NCBI RefSeq assembly: GCF_002915595.1
Contig: NZ_PQGG01000035.1
Span: 1 to 64,000, forward strand
DNA length: 64,000 bases
Source: Zhongshania marina
GTDB lineage: Bacteria > Pseudomonadota > Gammaproteobacteria > Pseudomonadales > Spongiibacteraceae
Direction: 5' to 3'
A program made the position numbers and the translations under genes. This document shows, piece after piece, positions 8,205 to 16,496 of this stretch (position 1 is its first letter; every line of letters begins with the position of its first letter). Under the pieces are notes generated by a model. The model saw only the letters and a program-made list of their open reading frames with translations, had not been told where the DNA came from and ran no database searches.

Positions 8205-8330
8205 AAGCATAAGTCAAGAGTTGGTGTTCTCACACAAATTTTTTGCGGTGCAAAATATTTGCCCGTATTAATTGCGAACTTACTTCCAGGTGAGTGTATC
8301 TTTGGCCGCTATACAGCGGCCTTTTTTTTT
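8205..8330 (+). ncRNA. Candidate small RNA ending in a strong intrinsic terminator
   Basis: No plus-strand gene lies between 8020 and 8303, yet a strong plus-strand terminator stands at 8304-8330. A possible promoter is TTGCAT (near 8172), a 17-bp spacer and TAAATT, predicting a start around 8205 and a transcript of about 125 nt. The only open frame through here runs across the terminator and has no ribosome-binding site. Promoter and 5' end are inference. The rest of the 8020-8499 gap holds the promoters described separately. Confidence 0.4.
8304..8330 (+). terminator. Strong Rho-independent terminator without an upstream gene
   Basis: The stem GGCCGCT/AGCGGCC (8304-8310 and 8315-8321) with a 4-nt loop is followed by nine T. 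The T-run is only on the plus strand, so it ends plus-strand transcripts. Confidence 0.9.
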
Positions 8331-8499
8331 GGCTCCGCTGCTTGCTGCATGTGGTCCTATTATTGTGTGTGCAGATATGATCGTTGTTTGCTGGGGTGAA
8401 ATATTACAGATTCATTAAAGTGAATTGTATTTTGCGTATATAGTGTATGATTAGCATAGTTATAGTTAATATTTTCGTATATACACAATGAGGTCGGTG

Positions 8500-9006
8500 A
8501 TGGCTGCAAAAGGAAAGTCGCTCGGGTATGACGCTGCACTGTCAAATGACTTTCTCGAATCAGAGGAAGATTTGGTATTGCGTTTGGGGTTTATTATTCA
8601 TGACGCTGCTCGGCTTCGCCGCATAGTCATCGATGATTTGTTCAAACCGTTAAAGGTTACTCGTTCACAGGCGTGGGCAATGGCGTATTTATCGCGCCGT
8701 GATGGTGTGCCTCAGTCAGATCTTGCTGATGAGATGGGCTTGGGTAAGGTTACCTTAGGTGGTTTGATTGATCGCCTGCAAGATGTTGGCATGGTAGAGC
8801 GCCGTGCAGATGCTAGTGACCGTCGTATTAAGCGTATACACCTCACGCCAGAAGGCCGCCGCGTTATTAAAGAAATGCGGGTGTTAACGGTTCAAGCGAA
8901 CGAGGATATGTTGGCGGGAATCAGTATTGACGAAGTTCGTGGCTGTGTTGAAATGTTGAGAAAGCTGAATAAAAACCTTGATGCAATGAAGGGTAAAATT
9001 AGTTAG
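8500..9006 (+). CDS. MarR-family regulator (BadR-like)
   Basis: A 168-residue winged-helix MarR protein. The DNA-binding region runs from about residue 50 (VTRSQAWAMAYLSRRDGVPQ), with recognition helix GLGKVTLGGLIDRLQDVGMVERR and the wing DASDRRIKRIHLTPEGR. In Rhodopseudomonas the cyclohexanecarboxylate ring-cleavage genes are controlled by a MarR repressor, BadR. Its position next to badHI-type operons makes this a likely functional equivalent that senses a ring acyl-CoA. I prefer the ATG at 8500 because GAGG (8490-8493) is a well-spaced ribosome-binding site; an in-frame ATG at 8488 lacks one. A weak match to the shared motif at about 8454 may allow autoregulation. Confidence 0.82.
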   Translation: MAAKGKSLGYDAALSNDFLESEEDLVLRLGFIIHDAARLRRIVIDDLFKPLKVTRSQAWAMAYLSRRDGVPQSDLADEMGLGKVTLGGLIDRLQDVGMVERRADASDRRIKRIHLTPEGRRVIKEMRVLTVQANEDMLAGISIDEVRGCVEMLRKLNKNLDAMKGKIS

Positions 9007-9024
9007 TAGCTTTACGCTAATTGC

Positions 9025-9067
9025 AAAAAAATACCCGCAGCCTTGCAGAGGTTGCGGGTATTTTTTT
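9025..9067. terminator. Bidirectional terminator between convergent genes
   Basis: The stem ATACCCGCA-G-CC (9031-9042) pairs with GG-T-TGCGGGTAT (9050-9061) around a 7-nt loop. It is flanked by seven A on the left and seven T on the right, so it serves both the MarR gene and the minus-strand ligase operon. Confidence 0.9.
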
Positions 9068-9082
9068 GTCTGAACGCGCGGT

Positions 9083-10651
9083 TTACACTGCGCGCTTTTG
9101 GCCTTGCCAATAAGGTGCTCTCAAATCCTTTTTAGAAACTTTTCCGGCGCCGGTGCGAGGGAAGTCATCAACGAAATCCACGCTTTTGGGGCATTTATAC
9201 CCTGCTAGATTCTCTTTGCAATGGGCAATGAGTTCGGCTTCGGTTGTTGATTGGCCGGGTTTTAGCATAATAAATGCTTTCACTTCTTCGCCCCATTTTT
9301 CGCTTGGTATGCCAATGATGGCGGCGGCAGCAACGGCGCCGTGAAGTGACAGGCAGTTTTCTACTTCTGAGCAGTAGATATTCTCGCCTCCGCTGACGAT
9401 CATGTCTTTTGCGCGGTCAATTAAATAGAAGTAGCCATTGTCGTCGTAGTAGCCAATGTCGCCAGTTTTATACCAGCCGTCGTTGTATACCTCACTCCAA
9501 GCCTCAGGTTTATTCCAGTAGCCTTTGGTAATTGCTGGATTGAGAATGACCATTTCGCCAGGGCTATTGGCGGGAAGCGCATTGCCTTCACTATCGAGAA
9601 TTTTAATCTCAATGAGTGGAAGTGGCTTGCCACATGAGGTGAGAATATTGTCGTCGTCTGAATAATGATCGTCTGGTCTCAATAGCGTAATCGCGCCACC
9701 AGACTCAGTGGCGCCATAAAATTGCATGAATTTGCAGGGGATTGCTTCAATGGCACGTTTTAGCAAGCCCTTAGAAATTGGAGAGCCCGCGTATAAAATT
9801 TCGCGAATACCACTAAAATCGGTGTTTGCAGAATTTGGGTGATCCAGTAGAAATTGGATCATTACCGGTGCCAATCCCATTAGAGTCGGCTTGTGGGCAT
9901 TAATAACGGCCAGTACTTCCTCGGGGTCAAAGCGCGGCGCTATAACTATGCATGCGCCGTTATACATGGCTTGCATAGACAGACCTAGTCCGAGCAGGTG
10001 GAAGCTCGGTACGCAGAATAGGTAGCGATCATTCGCTCCCCAGGTGTATGCCGGCTCTAAATGCTCACATAGGCGCATATTCATTATGCCAGCATGAGTT
10101 AGTTCTACACCTTTGGGGGCACCCGTGGTCCCAGAGGTATAAATTTGCCATGCAGTACTGTCGCCTTCGCAAATAAAGTGCGGATCTGAGTTATCAAATT
10201 TACTGGCCCATTGCCAAAATGGATTGTCAGCCTGCTTACCTGGATCAATGTAAATCGTCTTGATTTTTTGCGTAAGTTTGGTCTGTACCTCTTCCCATGT
10301 TGCTTTGTAAATGAGATCTACCAGCGCGATTTTTGGCGCGCTATCTTCGACAATGGCGGTAATTTCGGGAACACTCAGTCGCCAGTTCAAGGGGATGAAT
10401 GCCGCGCCAATTTTTGCAGAGGCGTAAATGGTTAAAAAATAATCGTCTGCATTACCCGCAAAATAAAGAACGCGATCCGTTGCTACCACGCCTTCGGCGC
10501 TTAAGCCATTTGCCATGCGACTCGATAGTTCATGGACGTCTGACCAGCTAAGGCTGTGATCACAAAATATGGTGCTGGGTTTGTCGCTGTAGTTCTTTGC
10601 ATTGTAACGAACAATATCTGCAACGTTTTTGATTTCGGGATAGGGCCACAT
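9083..10651 (-). CDS. Acyl-CoA ligase, candidate cyclohexane-type carboxylate activator
   Basis: A 522-residue AMP-forming acyl-CoA synthetase. IYTSGTTGAPKGVELTH is the P-loop, QFYGATESGG the A4-type motif, YKTGDIGYYDDNGYFYLIDR the A7/A8 region, and PRTGAGKVSKKDLR carries the catalytic lysine. It resembles the medium-chain/aryl acid ligase group rather than long-chain FadD. It is the last gene of a four-gene operon with reductases and a crotonase, so activation of an alicyclic acid such as cyclohexanecarboxylate or a p-menthane-derived acid is the most natural role (the AliA position in the known pathway). The exact acid cannot be told from sequence. Confidence 0.82.
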   Translation of the reverse strand: MWPYPEIKNVADIVRYNAKNYSDKPSTIFCDHSLSWSDVHELSSRMANGLSAEGVVATDRVLYFAGNADDYFLTIYASAKIGAAFIPLNWRLSVPEITAIVEDSAPKIALVDLIYKATWEEVQTKLTQKIKTIYIDPGKQADNPFWQWASKFDNSDPHFICEGDSTAWQIYTSGTTGAPKGVELTHAGIMNMRLCEHLEPAYTWGANDRYLFCVPSFHLLGLGLSMQAMYNGACIVIAPRFDPEEVLAVINAHKPTLMGLAPVMIQFLLDHPNSANTDFSGIREILYAGSPISKGLLKRAIEAIPCKFMQFYGATESGGAITLLRPDDHYSDDDNILTSCGKPLPLIEIKILDSEGNALPANSPGEMVILNPAITKGYWNKPEAWSEVYNDGWYKTGDIGYYDDNGYFYLIDRAKDMIVSGGENIYCSEVENCLSLHGAVAAAAIIGIPSEKWGEEVKAFIMLKPGQSTTEAELIAHCKENLAGYKCPKSVDFVDDFPRTGAGKVSKKDLRAPYWQGQKRAV

Positions 10652-10671
10652 GATATTTGGTCTCTTGTTAT

Positions 10672-11460
10672 TTATTTGTAGTTAAAAACGGGTTTCTGTT
10701 TTTTTGCAACGGAGTTGACGGCATTCCAGGTATCGTCGCGTCGGGTGCAATCAGCAAGGGCGCGGGCCTCTTGCTCAAGCTGTGCCTCTAGGGTGTTTTC
10801 TTGGCTGGAGTGGAACAAGTTTTTAATTTGCCCATATGTATAGGTTGGGCCTTGTGCCAGTTCTTCTGCCAGTGCTAGAGCTTTTTCAGCCAGTTGTTCA
10901 CTTGGAATAATCTCGCTGGCGAGTCCGTATTCTAAGCATTGCTCGGCAGACCACTTTTGATTTCTGAGATAAAAATCAAAGGCTTTGCGTTGGCCCACGC
11001 GGCGCGGCATAAAATACGAAGAGCCGCTGTCGCAGGAAAAGCCGATACCGCTAAATGCGGCGTAGACGCTCGCTTTTTCACTGAGTAAGGCGTAGTCGGC
11101 GGCGGCGACAATTGCAACCGCACCGCCTGCGGCTAGGGCGTCACAGGCGAGTATAACCGGTGCGTCACCCCGTGCCAGGCGCGAAACACCCGAGTGTAGA
11201 TCACTGGTTGCAGACTTAATAAATCTTGGCAATCCATCGCGATCACCTAAGAAAGTTTTAAGATCGCCGCCAACGCTGAAATACGGTCCATTTGAGTCTA
11301 TAAGTACGGCGCGCACCTCGGGATTTTCGTCGCACTCGTTAGCAATTTCTTTAAACTCTCGGCAAAACCTAGCGTCAAACGGGTTGCCGCGTTCTGGTTG
11401 GTTTAAGGTAATGTGCCCAACGTTATTGCGGATCTCAAATAAAAATGATTCCAACTTCAT
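10672..11460 (-). CDS. Enoyl-CoA hydratase/isomerase family, PaaG-like isomerase
   Basis: A 262-residue crotonase. The oxyanion-hole segments are FSVGGDLK at 61-68 and LAAGGAVAI at 109-117. The two catalytic glutamates of true enoyl-CoA hydratases are not present: the usual PEI-LG segment reads FSGIGFS. Asp144 in CDSGSSYFMPRRVG occupies the place of the catalytic aspartate of PaaG (PDCGGTWLLPR), and the rest of the C-terminal half also follows PaaG. I therefore expect double-bond isomerisation of a ring enoyl-CoA rather than hydration. Its neighbours, a dienoyl-CoA-reductase-like SDR and an MDR enoyl reductase, fit an unsaturated ring substrate. No canonical BadK-type hydratase is apparent in this island. 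Confidence 0.8.
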   Translation of the reverse strand: MKLESFLFEIRNNVGHITLNQPERGNPFDARFCREFKEIANECDENPEVRAVLIDSNGPYFSVGGDLKTFLGDRDGLPRFIKSATSDLHSGVSRLARGDAPVILACDALAAGGAVAIVAAADYALLSEKASVYAAFSGIGFSCDSGSSYFMPRRVGQRKAFDFYLRNQKWSAEQCLEYGLASEIIPSEQLAEKALALAEELAQGPTYTYGQIKNLFHSSQENTLEAQLEQEARALADCTRRDDTWNAVNSVAKKQKPVFNYK

Positions 11461-11487
11461 TTTGATTACTCCAAATACTTTTCTTGG

Positions 11488-12369
11488 TTAGCCGACGCTG
11501 CGCTGGGTTTTTTCTTTTTCAGCAGACGCTTTAATGGAGTCCCGAACCGATGACCAGTCGTCATCAGACCAGCTACCTAAGCTTGCAAAGGTGCTTGGCG
11601 CAGCTAGGTGGTGACCGCCGTCTATACCAATGGTTTGACCGGTAATATAGTCACAGCCGTCGGCTTGTAAGAAAGTCATTAAGTTCGCTAGTTCTTGCAT
11701 CTCGCCGTAGCGTCCCATTGGTACGGTGCTGGCGTCGGTGGCGCCAGTTGATGTACCGGTGGGGTTCAGCTTGTCCCAAGCGCCTTCAGTTGGGAAGGGG
11801 CCGGGGGCAACGGCGTTTACGCGAATGCCGTAACGTCCCCATTCAACCGCGAGCGATTTGGTCATGGAGTCTATGGCGGTTTTAGCCATTGCGGACGGTA
11901 CGACATAGGCTGAGCCAGTCCATACCCACGTTACCAAATTGCTCACGATAGAGCCTTTAATGCCTTCTTTTATCCAGCGCTTACCAATAGCGAGCACGGT
12001 GTAAAACGCGCCGTCCATAACGGTGGAGCGTATGGCTTGATAACCGCGTGGAGATAGGTCTTTGGTGGGCGAAATAAAGTTGGCGGCGGCATTGTTAATT
12101 AGACCGGTTAATGCGCCTTCTTCCCAAATAGACGCCACCATTGTCTCAATCGCATCTGGGTCGCGAATGTCGGTTACGCGGTAGTGAATCTTGCCAGAGC
12201 CTATTTTTGCTAGCTCAGCAACTGTTTCTTGCAATACTGATTCACGACGACCGCAGATGTAGACTTCAGCGCCGTAGCTTAGTAAGCCTTTCGCGATTTC
12301 TTTGCCGAGACCAGTGCCGCCACCGGTGATGAGTACGCGTTTGTTCGCAAGTGTAGAGTCTTTAAACAT
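11488..12369 (-). CDS. SDR oxidoreductase, 2,4-dienoyl-CoA reductase-like
   Basis: A 293-residue short-chain dehydrogenase with the cofactor loop TGGGTGLG at 15-22 and NNAAAN at 92-97. The usual YxxxK motif is not present: the sequence around residues 153-166 is SAYVVPSAMAKTAI, with Tyr155 eight residues before Lys163 and Ser159 at the usual Tyr place. This arrangement and the following MTKSLAVEWGRYGIRVNAVAPGP are characteristic of 2,4-dienoyl-CoA reductases (DECR type), which use NADPH to reduce conjugated dienoyl-CoAs. The C-terminal 40 residues are charged and extended. It is the second gene of its operon and probably removes a ring double bond before hydrolytic cleavage. Confidence 0.83.
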   Translation of the reverse strand: MFKDSTLANKRVLITGGGTGLGKEIAKGLLSYGAEVYICGRRESVLQETVAELAKIGSGKIHYRVTDIRDPDAIETMVASIWEEGALTGLINNAAANFISPTKDLSPRGYQAIRSTVMDGAFYTVLAIGKRWIKEGIKGSIVSNLVTWVWTGSAYVVPSAMAKTAIDSMTKSLAVEWGRYGIRVNAVAPGPFPTEGAWDKLNPTGTSTGATDASTVPMGRYGEMQELANLMTFLQADGCDYITGQTIGIDGGHHLAAPSTFASLGSWSDDDWSSVRDSIKASAEKEKTQRSVG

Positions 12370-12402
12370 AGTGTTATCTCTTAGTGATGATATTTAGTTG
12401 GT

Positions 12403-13416
12403 TTAATCTGCCAATTTAATTAAACGTTTGCCAAGATTGTCGCCGCGATAAAGTGCGGCGATTGAGTCTGGGGCTTCTTCTATGCCGTGTTTTATTTCTT
12501 CTCTGTAGTGTAGTCGACCTTCGAGTATCCACTCGCTTAACTGCTTGACGCCTTCGTGATAGCGATCGGCGTAGTCGAAAATTACAAAACCTTCCATACG
12601 CGCACGCTTGACGAGTAAGTGGCGCTCTACACGCGGGCCGAGTGGGATCGGGCTCCATTGAGAAATTGACGCGGTGCCGCAGATAACAACCCGAGCGCGC
12701 TGATTGAGAAGCGTTAACGCCGCGTCGCTAATACGGCCCGCGGTATTGTCAAAATAAACGTCGATGCCGTCGGCGCAGGCATTGGCGAGTTCTTCGACAA
12801 AGTTGGGGGAGTTGTAGCTAACGGCTTTGTCGTAGCCAAACTCATTAATGCAAAGTTCAATCTTCTCGGGGCTGCTGGTAATGCCAATGGTTTTGCAGCC
12901 CTTAATTTTGGCAATTTGCGCAACACAAGATCCCACGGCTCCGGCGGCTGTCGACACTAATACGGTATCGCCAGGCTTGGGTAATCCCACTTCAAGTAGT
13001 GCAAAGTAGGCGGCAAGCCCGTTAATCCCTAAAATACCAAGTGCGGTAGAAATGGGGAGTTGGCTAGTGTCGATGACGCGGTCGATGTTTGTGGCGTCGG
13101 TGGTGGTATGGCTTTGCCAGCCAAACATGCCTAGTACATGCTGACCGACATGGTAATCAGGGCTTTTGGATTCAATAATTTCGCCAACGGCTAAAGAACG
13201 CATCACTGTATTAATACCAACGGGTTCTGAGTAGTTGCCAGCGTCGCATATCCAGCCGCGCATGGCGGGCTCTACAGAGAGATAGTGATTGCGTATAAGG
13301 ACTTGCCCATCTTTAGGTGGGATGATCGGGCATTCAGATATTGTGAAATTCTCCGCCTGGGGTATACCTTTAGGGCGCGAATTTAACAAAACCTGTGTGT
13401 TGGTTGCATTGCTCAT
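12403..13416 (-). CDS. NADP-dependent MDR oxidoreductase (enoyl/prostaglandin-reductase type)
   Basis: A 337-residue zinc-free medium-chain reductase of the leukotriene B4 12-hydroxydehydrogenase/CurA type, which reduces alpha,beta-unsaturated carbonyls with NADPH. The N-terminal catalytic domain has the family stretch YLSVEPAMRGW. The Rossmann domain begins VLVSTAAGAVGSCVAQIAKIKGC near residue 150, and DVYFDNTAGRISDAAL follows. No structural-zinc cysteine cluster is present. It is the first gene of the four-gene operon and lies next to shared motif site B. An unsaturated ring ketone or enoyl ester is the probable substrate. Confidence 0.82.
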   Translation of the reverse strand: MSNATNTQVLLNSRPKGIPQAENFTISECPIIPPKDGQVLIRNHYLSVEPAMRGWICDAGNYSEPVGINTVMRSLAVGEIIESKSPDYHVGQHVLGMFGWQSHTTTDATNIDRVIDTSQLPISTALGILGINGLAAYFALLEVGLPKPGDTVLVSTAAGAVGSCVAQIAKIKGCKTIGITSSPEKIELCINEFGYDKAVSYNSPNFVEELANACADGIDVYFDNTAGRISDAALTLLNQRARVVICGTASISQWSPIPLGPRVERHLLVKRARMEGFVIFDYADRYHEGVKQLSEWILEGRLHYREEIKHGIEEAPDSIAALYRGDNLGKRLIKLAD

Positions 13417-13492
13417 ACATGTTCCTAGGGTGGGCCGATTGCAAACCGTTGCACCGACTAATCGTGTTGTTCTGCGTGCTATGTATTTTATA

Positions 13493-13510
13493 CGCTAGCT
13501 TATAGTATGC
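13493..13510. promoter_or_regulatory. Shared motif (site B) upstream of the MDR-SDR-isomerase-ligase operon
   Basis: The sequence is CGCTAGCTTATAGTATGC, identical to site A at 16 of 18 positions. It lies about 75 bp before the start of the MDR reductase gene, inside an AT-rich stretch. I could not fix the -35/-10 pair for this operon. Confidence 0.55.
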
Positions 13511-13645
13511 ATAAATATATGTTGGCTTACAACTTGTTAAAGTGAATTTTGGCGGGGCCTTTCGGCCCACTGCTACTTTATTAAGAGGGTGAATTTGGCC
13601 GCGGTAGAATGGTTTTGAGCTATGCTGAAATTGTGTGAGTTCGTG

Positions 13646-13678
13646 TTGACATAAAAAGTACGCTTACTTATATTAACC
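13646..13678 (+). promoter_or_regulatory. Sigma-70 promoter of the reductase-ALDH-ADH operon with motif-like site D
   Basis: TTGACA (13646-13651), a 17-bp spacer and TATATT (13669-13674) form a near-consensus promoter about 70 bp before the GTG start. The sequence starting at 13661 (CGCTTACTTATATTAACC) agrees with site B at 13 of 18 positions and covers the -10. Confidence 0.7.
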
Positions 13679-13747
13679 ATATAAACCTAATTATTAATTT
13701 ATGAACCAATGGCAGCGTATATGCAAGTTGGTGGTCAGGAGTAAGGT

Positions 13748-14815
13748 GTGGCACTTTTTGATTTTTTAAAACCCTCCGCAAAGACGGTCACTATATTGCC
13801 AGCGGGCGTCAGTTTTGACGTAAAGCCGGGGCAATCGGTGTTAGAGGCTGGGCTTTCTCATGGTTACGCCATGCCTCATAGCTGTACGGTGGGTACCTGC
13901 GGCAGCTGCAAGTGCAAATTGGCCGAAGGCAAAATAAAGGAATTAACTGATTTCGCCTATGTCTTGGAAGCCGATGAATTACAGAGCGGCATTATATTGA
14001 CGTGTCAAAGTGCCTTGAAAAGCGACGTTACCCTTAATATCCCGAATTTTGAGCTAAAACAGTTGCATCCGCCGGAAGATTACGACGGCAAGATCACTAA
14101 AACAGAAAATCTCACCCACGACACCAAGAAAGTCAGCATCTTATTAGATAGGCCAATCTGGTTCGACGCGGGTCAGTACGTGCAATTAGAAGTAGAAGAA
14201 GGTCTGGCTGCACGCTCTTACTCATTCGCCCTACCTCCTGCAGAAGACGGCTGTCGAGAAATTGAGTTATTTATTCGGCAGGTACCGGGTGGCGAGTTTA
14301 CCGGTATGTTGTTTGACGGCAAGTTAGATGGCAAAAGTGTCAAGGTGCATGGGCCTTCAGGGAATTTCTGGCTGCGGGATGGCAAGGGGCCAATCATTTG
14401 TGTGGGCGGTGGCAGTGGTTTAGCGCCTATTGTAAGTCTTTTGGAGCAGGCAGCTAAATCTCCGCTTGGCCGACCCTGCATTATGCTGTTTGGTGCTCGA
14501 ACCCAGGAAGATTTGTATTGCTTAGAGCGTATTGAAGAGATTGCCGCGAAATGGGATGGCGCGTTTACCTTTGTGCCGGTTCTGTCCAATGAGCCCGAGG
14601 GCAGTGGATGGACTGGACATACTGGGTTTGTAAACACCGTGATAGAGCAAGTGGCCGCCCAGCATTTATCTAACGAAACGCAGGTTTACCTGTGTGGGCC
14701 ACCGCCAATGATCGATGCGGTGACTGACACCGTCTTAAAACTAGGCATTGTTTCAGAAAATATTCACGCTGATAAATTTTTAGACGCCAGTCATGGCCTT
14801 GCGCGACAAAACTAA
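13748..14815 (+). CDS. Ferredoxin-NAD(P)H reductase component of an oxygenase
   Basis: A 355-residue electron-transfer flavoprotein. Residues 14-100 are a plant-type [2Fe-2S] ferredoxin domain with ligands Cys46, Cys51, Cys54 and Cys86 (SCTVGTCGSCKCK and LTCQS). An FAD domain follows with RSYS at 156-159, then an NAD domain with CVGGGSGLAPIVSLLEQA and, near the end, YLCGPPPMIDAV. This is the XylA/CymAb/phenol-hydroxylase-reductase layout that feeds electrons to a hydroxylase. It heads an operon with aldehyde and alcohol dehydrogenases, as in toluene/xylene and p-cymene methyl oxidation, but no hydroxylase gene is in the window. The start is a GTG with AGGAG six bases before it. Confidence 0.88.
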   Translation: MALFDFLKPSAKTVTILPAGVSFDVKPGQSVLEAGLSHGYAMPHSCTVGTCGSCKCKLAEGKIKELTDFAYVLEADELQSGIILTCQSALKSDVTLNIPNFELKQLHPPEDYDGKITKTENLTHDTKKVSILLDRPIWFDAGQYVQLEVEEGLAARSYSFALPPAEDGCREIELFIRQVPGGEFTGMLFDGKLDGKSVKVHGPSGNFWLRDGKGPIICVGGGSGLAPIVSLLEQAAKSPLGRPCIMLFGARTQEDLYCLERIEEIAAKWDGAFTFVPVLSNEPEGSGWTGHTGFVNTVIEQVAAQHLSNETQVYLCGPPPMIDAVTDTVLKLGIVSENIHADKFLDASHGLARQN

Positions 14816-14915
14816 AGTTGGGTACGGCTTGGCGCTGATCCACTGATACTGGTGGGAATTCGGCCCAAGCCATTTGCAGTTTTAATTACTTCTTTAATAA
14901 GAACAGGAACACATT

Positions 14916-16385
14916 ATGAATACTATCGAAGATGCAGTTATTCCCTCAGGAAAAATGCTGATTGGTTCAAACTGGACGTTTGCGCAAAGTGGCCAAACCC
15001 TAGAAGTAATTAACCCTGCAACAGGTCGTTCATTTGCAAGCGTGGCTGCGGGCGGGGCAGAAGAGGTTGATGCCGCGGTAAAAGCTGCGCGCGCTGCCTT
15101 TGAATCTCCGGGTTGGGCTAAAATGCGCCCTATTGATCGCAGTAAATTATTAGAGCGTGTTGCCCAAATAATTGAAGAACATGCTGAAGAGTTGGCCCTA
15201 TTAGAAAGCTTGGACAACGGTAAGCCTAAGCATTTGGCGATGATGGTCGATATTCCATCCGCTGTCGAAGTCTTTCGCTATATGGCGGGCTGGTGCACTA
15301 AGATTTATGGCAAAACGCTGCCGGTGTCTGGTGATGGTCGCCAGTATCACGCTTATACACTGCGCCAACCGATTGGCGTTGTAGGTGCAATAGTGCCTTG
15401 GAACTACCCATTGGCAATGGCGTCTTGGAAGATCGCCTCGGCATTGGCTGCAGGCTGTACAATGGTACTCAAACCCTCTGAAGTGACATCTTTAACTGCC
15501 TTGCGTCTTGGCGAGCTGATGCTTGAAGCTGGTGTACCACCGGGCGTGCTCAACATTGTTACCGGCGATGGCCAATCTGCGGGCGAGGCGCTGATTACTC
15601 ACCCAGACGTCGACAAAATTGCGTTTACAGGTTCGACTCCCGTTGGTAAACACATTATGCGCACGGCAGCGAATGATATGCGCCGCGTAAGCTTAGAGCT
15701 TGGCGGTAAATCACCAACCATCATCATGCCAGATGCCGACCTCGAGCGTGCGATTCCTGACGCCGCAATGGCCATTTTCTTTAACTCTGGACAAACTTGC
15801 TTTGCTGGCTCGCGCCTGCTTTGTCACGAGTCGATTTACGACACTGTTATTGCTGGTATTGCAGAAGTCGCTAAGGCGCTGCCGATTGGTCACGGTCAAG
15901 ACCCTACTACCATGATTGGCCCCGTGGTCAATAAAAAGCAGCAAGATCGTATTCAAAGTTATATTGATATTGGTCAGCAAGAGGGCGCAGAGGCAATCTC
16001 GGCGGGTAGTCCTTTGCCTAGCGAAGGTTATTTTATCGAACCCACTATTTTGTCCAATGCGACCGCAGATTCGCGCGTATTTAACGAAGAAATTTTTGGC
16101 CCAGTGTTAGCGGCAACCAAGTTTAAAGACATGGACGAAGCTATTTCGCTGGCAAACAAAACTCGCTTCGGTCTGGGCGCCAATATCTACAGTAAAGACA
16201 TGAATACCTGCCACAAAATGGCGGCGGGCATTCATGCCGGTACCATTTGGTTGAACACCTATTTTGTTGTCGATGCTGCAATGCCATTTGGCGGCTTTAA
16301 AGAGTCAGGCGTTGGTCGCGAAGTGGGCGACGAAGGTGTGTTGATGTACACCGAGTCTAAATCTGTTTGTGCACTGTTAGACTAG
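14916..16385 (+). CDS. NAD-dependent aldehyde dehydrogenase
   Basis: A 489-residue aldehyde dehydrogenase that oxidises an aldehyde to the acid. PWNYPL at 161-166 and FTGS at 237-240 contribute to cofactor binding. The general base is Glu261 (LELGGKSP) and the nucleophile Cys295 (NSGQTCFAGSR). Its length and motifs fit the benzaldehyde/geranial/betaine-aldehyde group. Lying between a ferredoxin reductase and a Zn alcohol dehydrogenase, it should carry out the second step of methyl-group oxidation, giving an aromatic, cumic-type or alicyclic acid for the CoA ligase. The 100-bp gap before it contains a possible hairpin with GGCTTGG/CCAAGCC arms. Confidence 0.9.
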   Translation: MNTIEDAVIPSGKMLIGSNWTFAQSGQTLEVINPATGRSFASVAAGGAEEVDAAVKAARAAFESPGWAKMRPIDRSKLLERVAQIIEEHAEELALLESLDNGKPKHLAMMVDIPSAVEVFRYMAGWCTKIYGKTLPVSGDGRQYHAYTLRQPIGVVGAIVPWNYPLAMASWKIASALAAGCTMVLKPSEVTSLTALRLGELMLEAGVPPGVLNIVTGDGQSAGEALITHPDVDKIAFTGSTPVGKHIMRTAANDMRRVSLELGGKSPTIIMPDADLERAIPDAAMAIFFNSGQTCFAGSRLLCHESIYDTVIAGIAEVAKALPIGHGQDPTTMIGPVVNKKQQDRIQSYIDIGQQEGAEAISAGSPLPSEGYFIEPTILSNATADSRVFNEEIFGPVLAATKFKDMDEAISLANKTRFGLGANIYSKDMNTCHKMAAGIHAGTIWLNTYFVVDAAMPFGGFKESGVGREVGDEGVLMYTESKSVCALLD

Positions 16386-16496
16386 ACTTTTTAAGTATTT
16401 CCAAACCTTACCCTTTGCAGCATAAGCGGCGGGGGGTAAGTAATAAAATCCGCGCTGGCTATCGAGCATTTAGCGCAAGTCTTATTAGGGAAAAAT

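Noticed and set aside
8199-8399. A 66-codon plus-strand frame upstream of the MarR gene
   Set aside because: It runs through a strong intrinsic terminator, has no ribosome-binding site and shows no family features.
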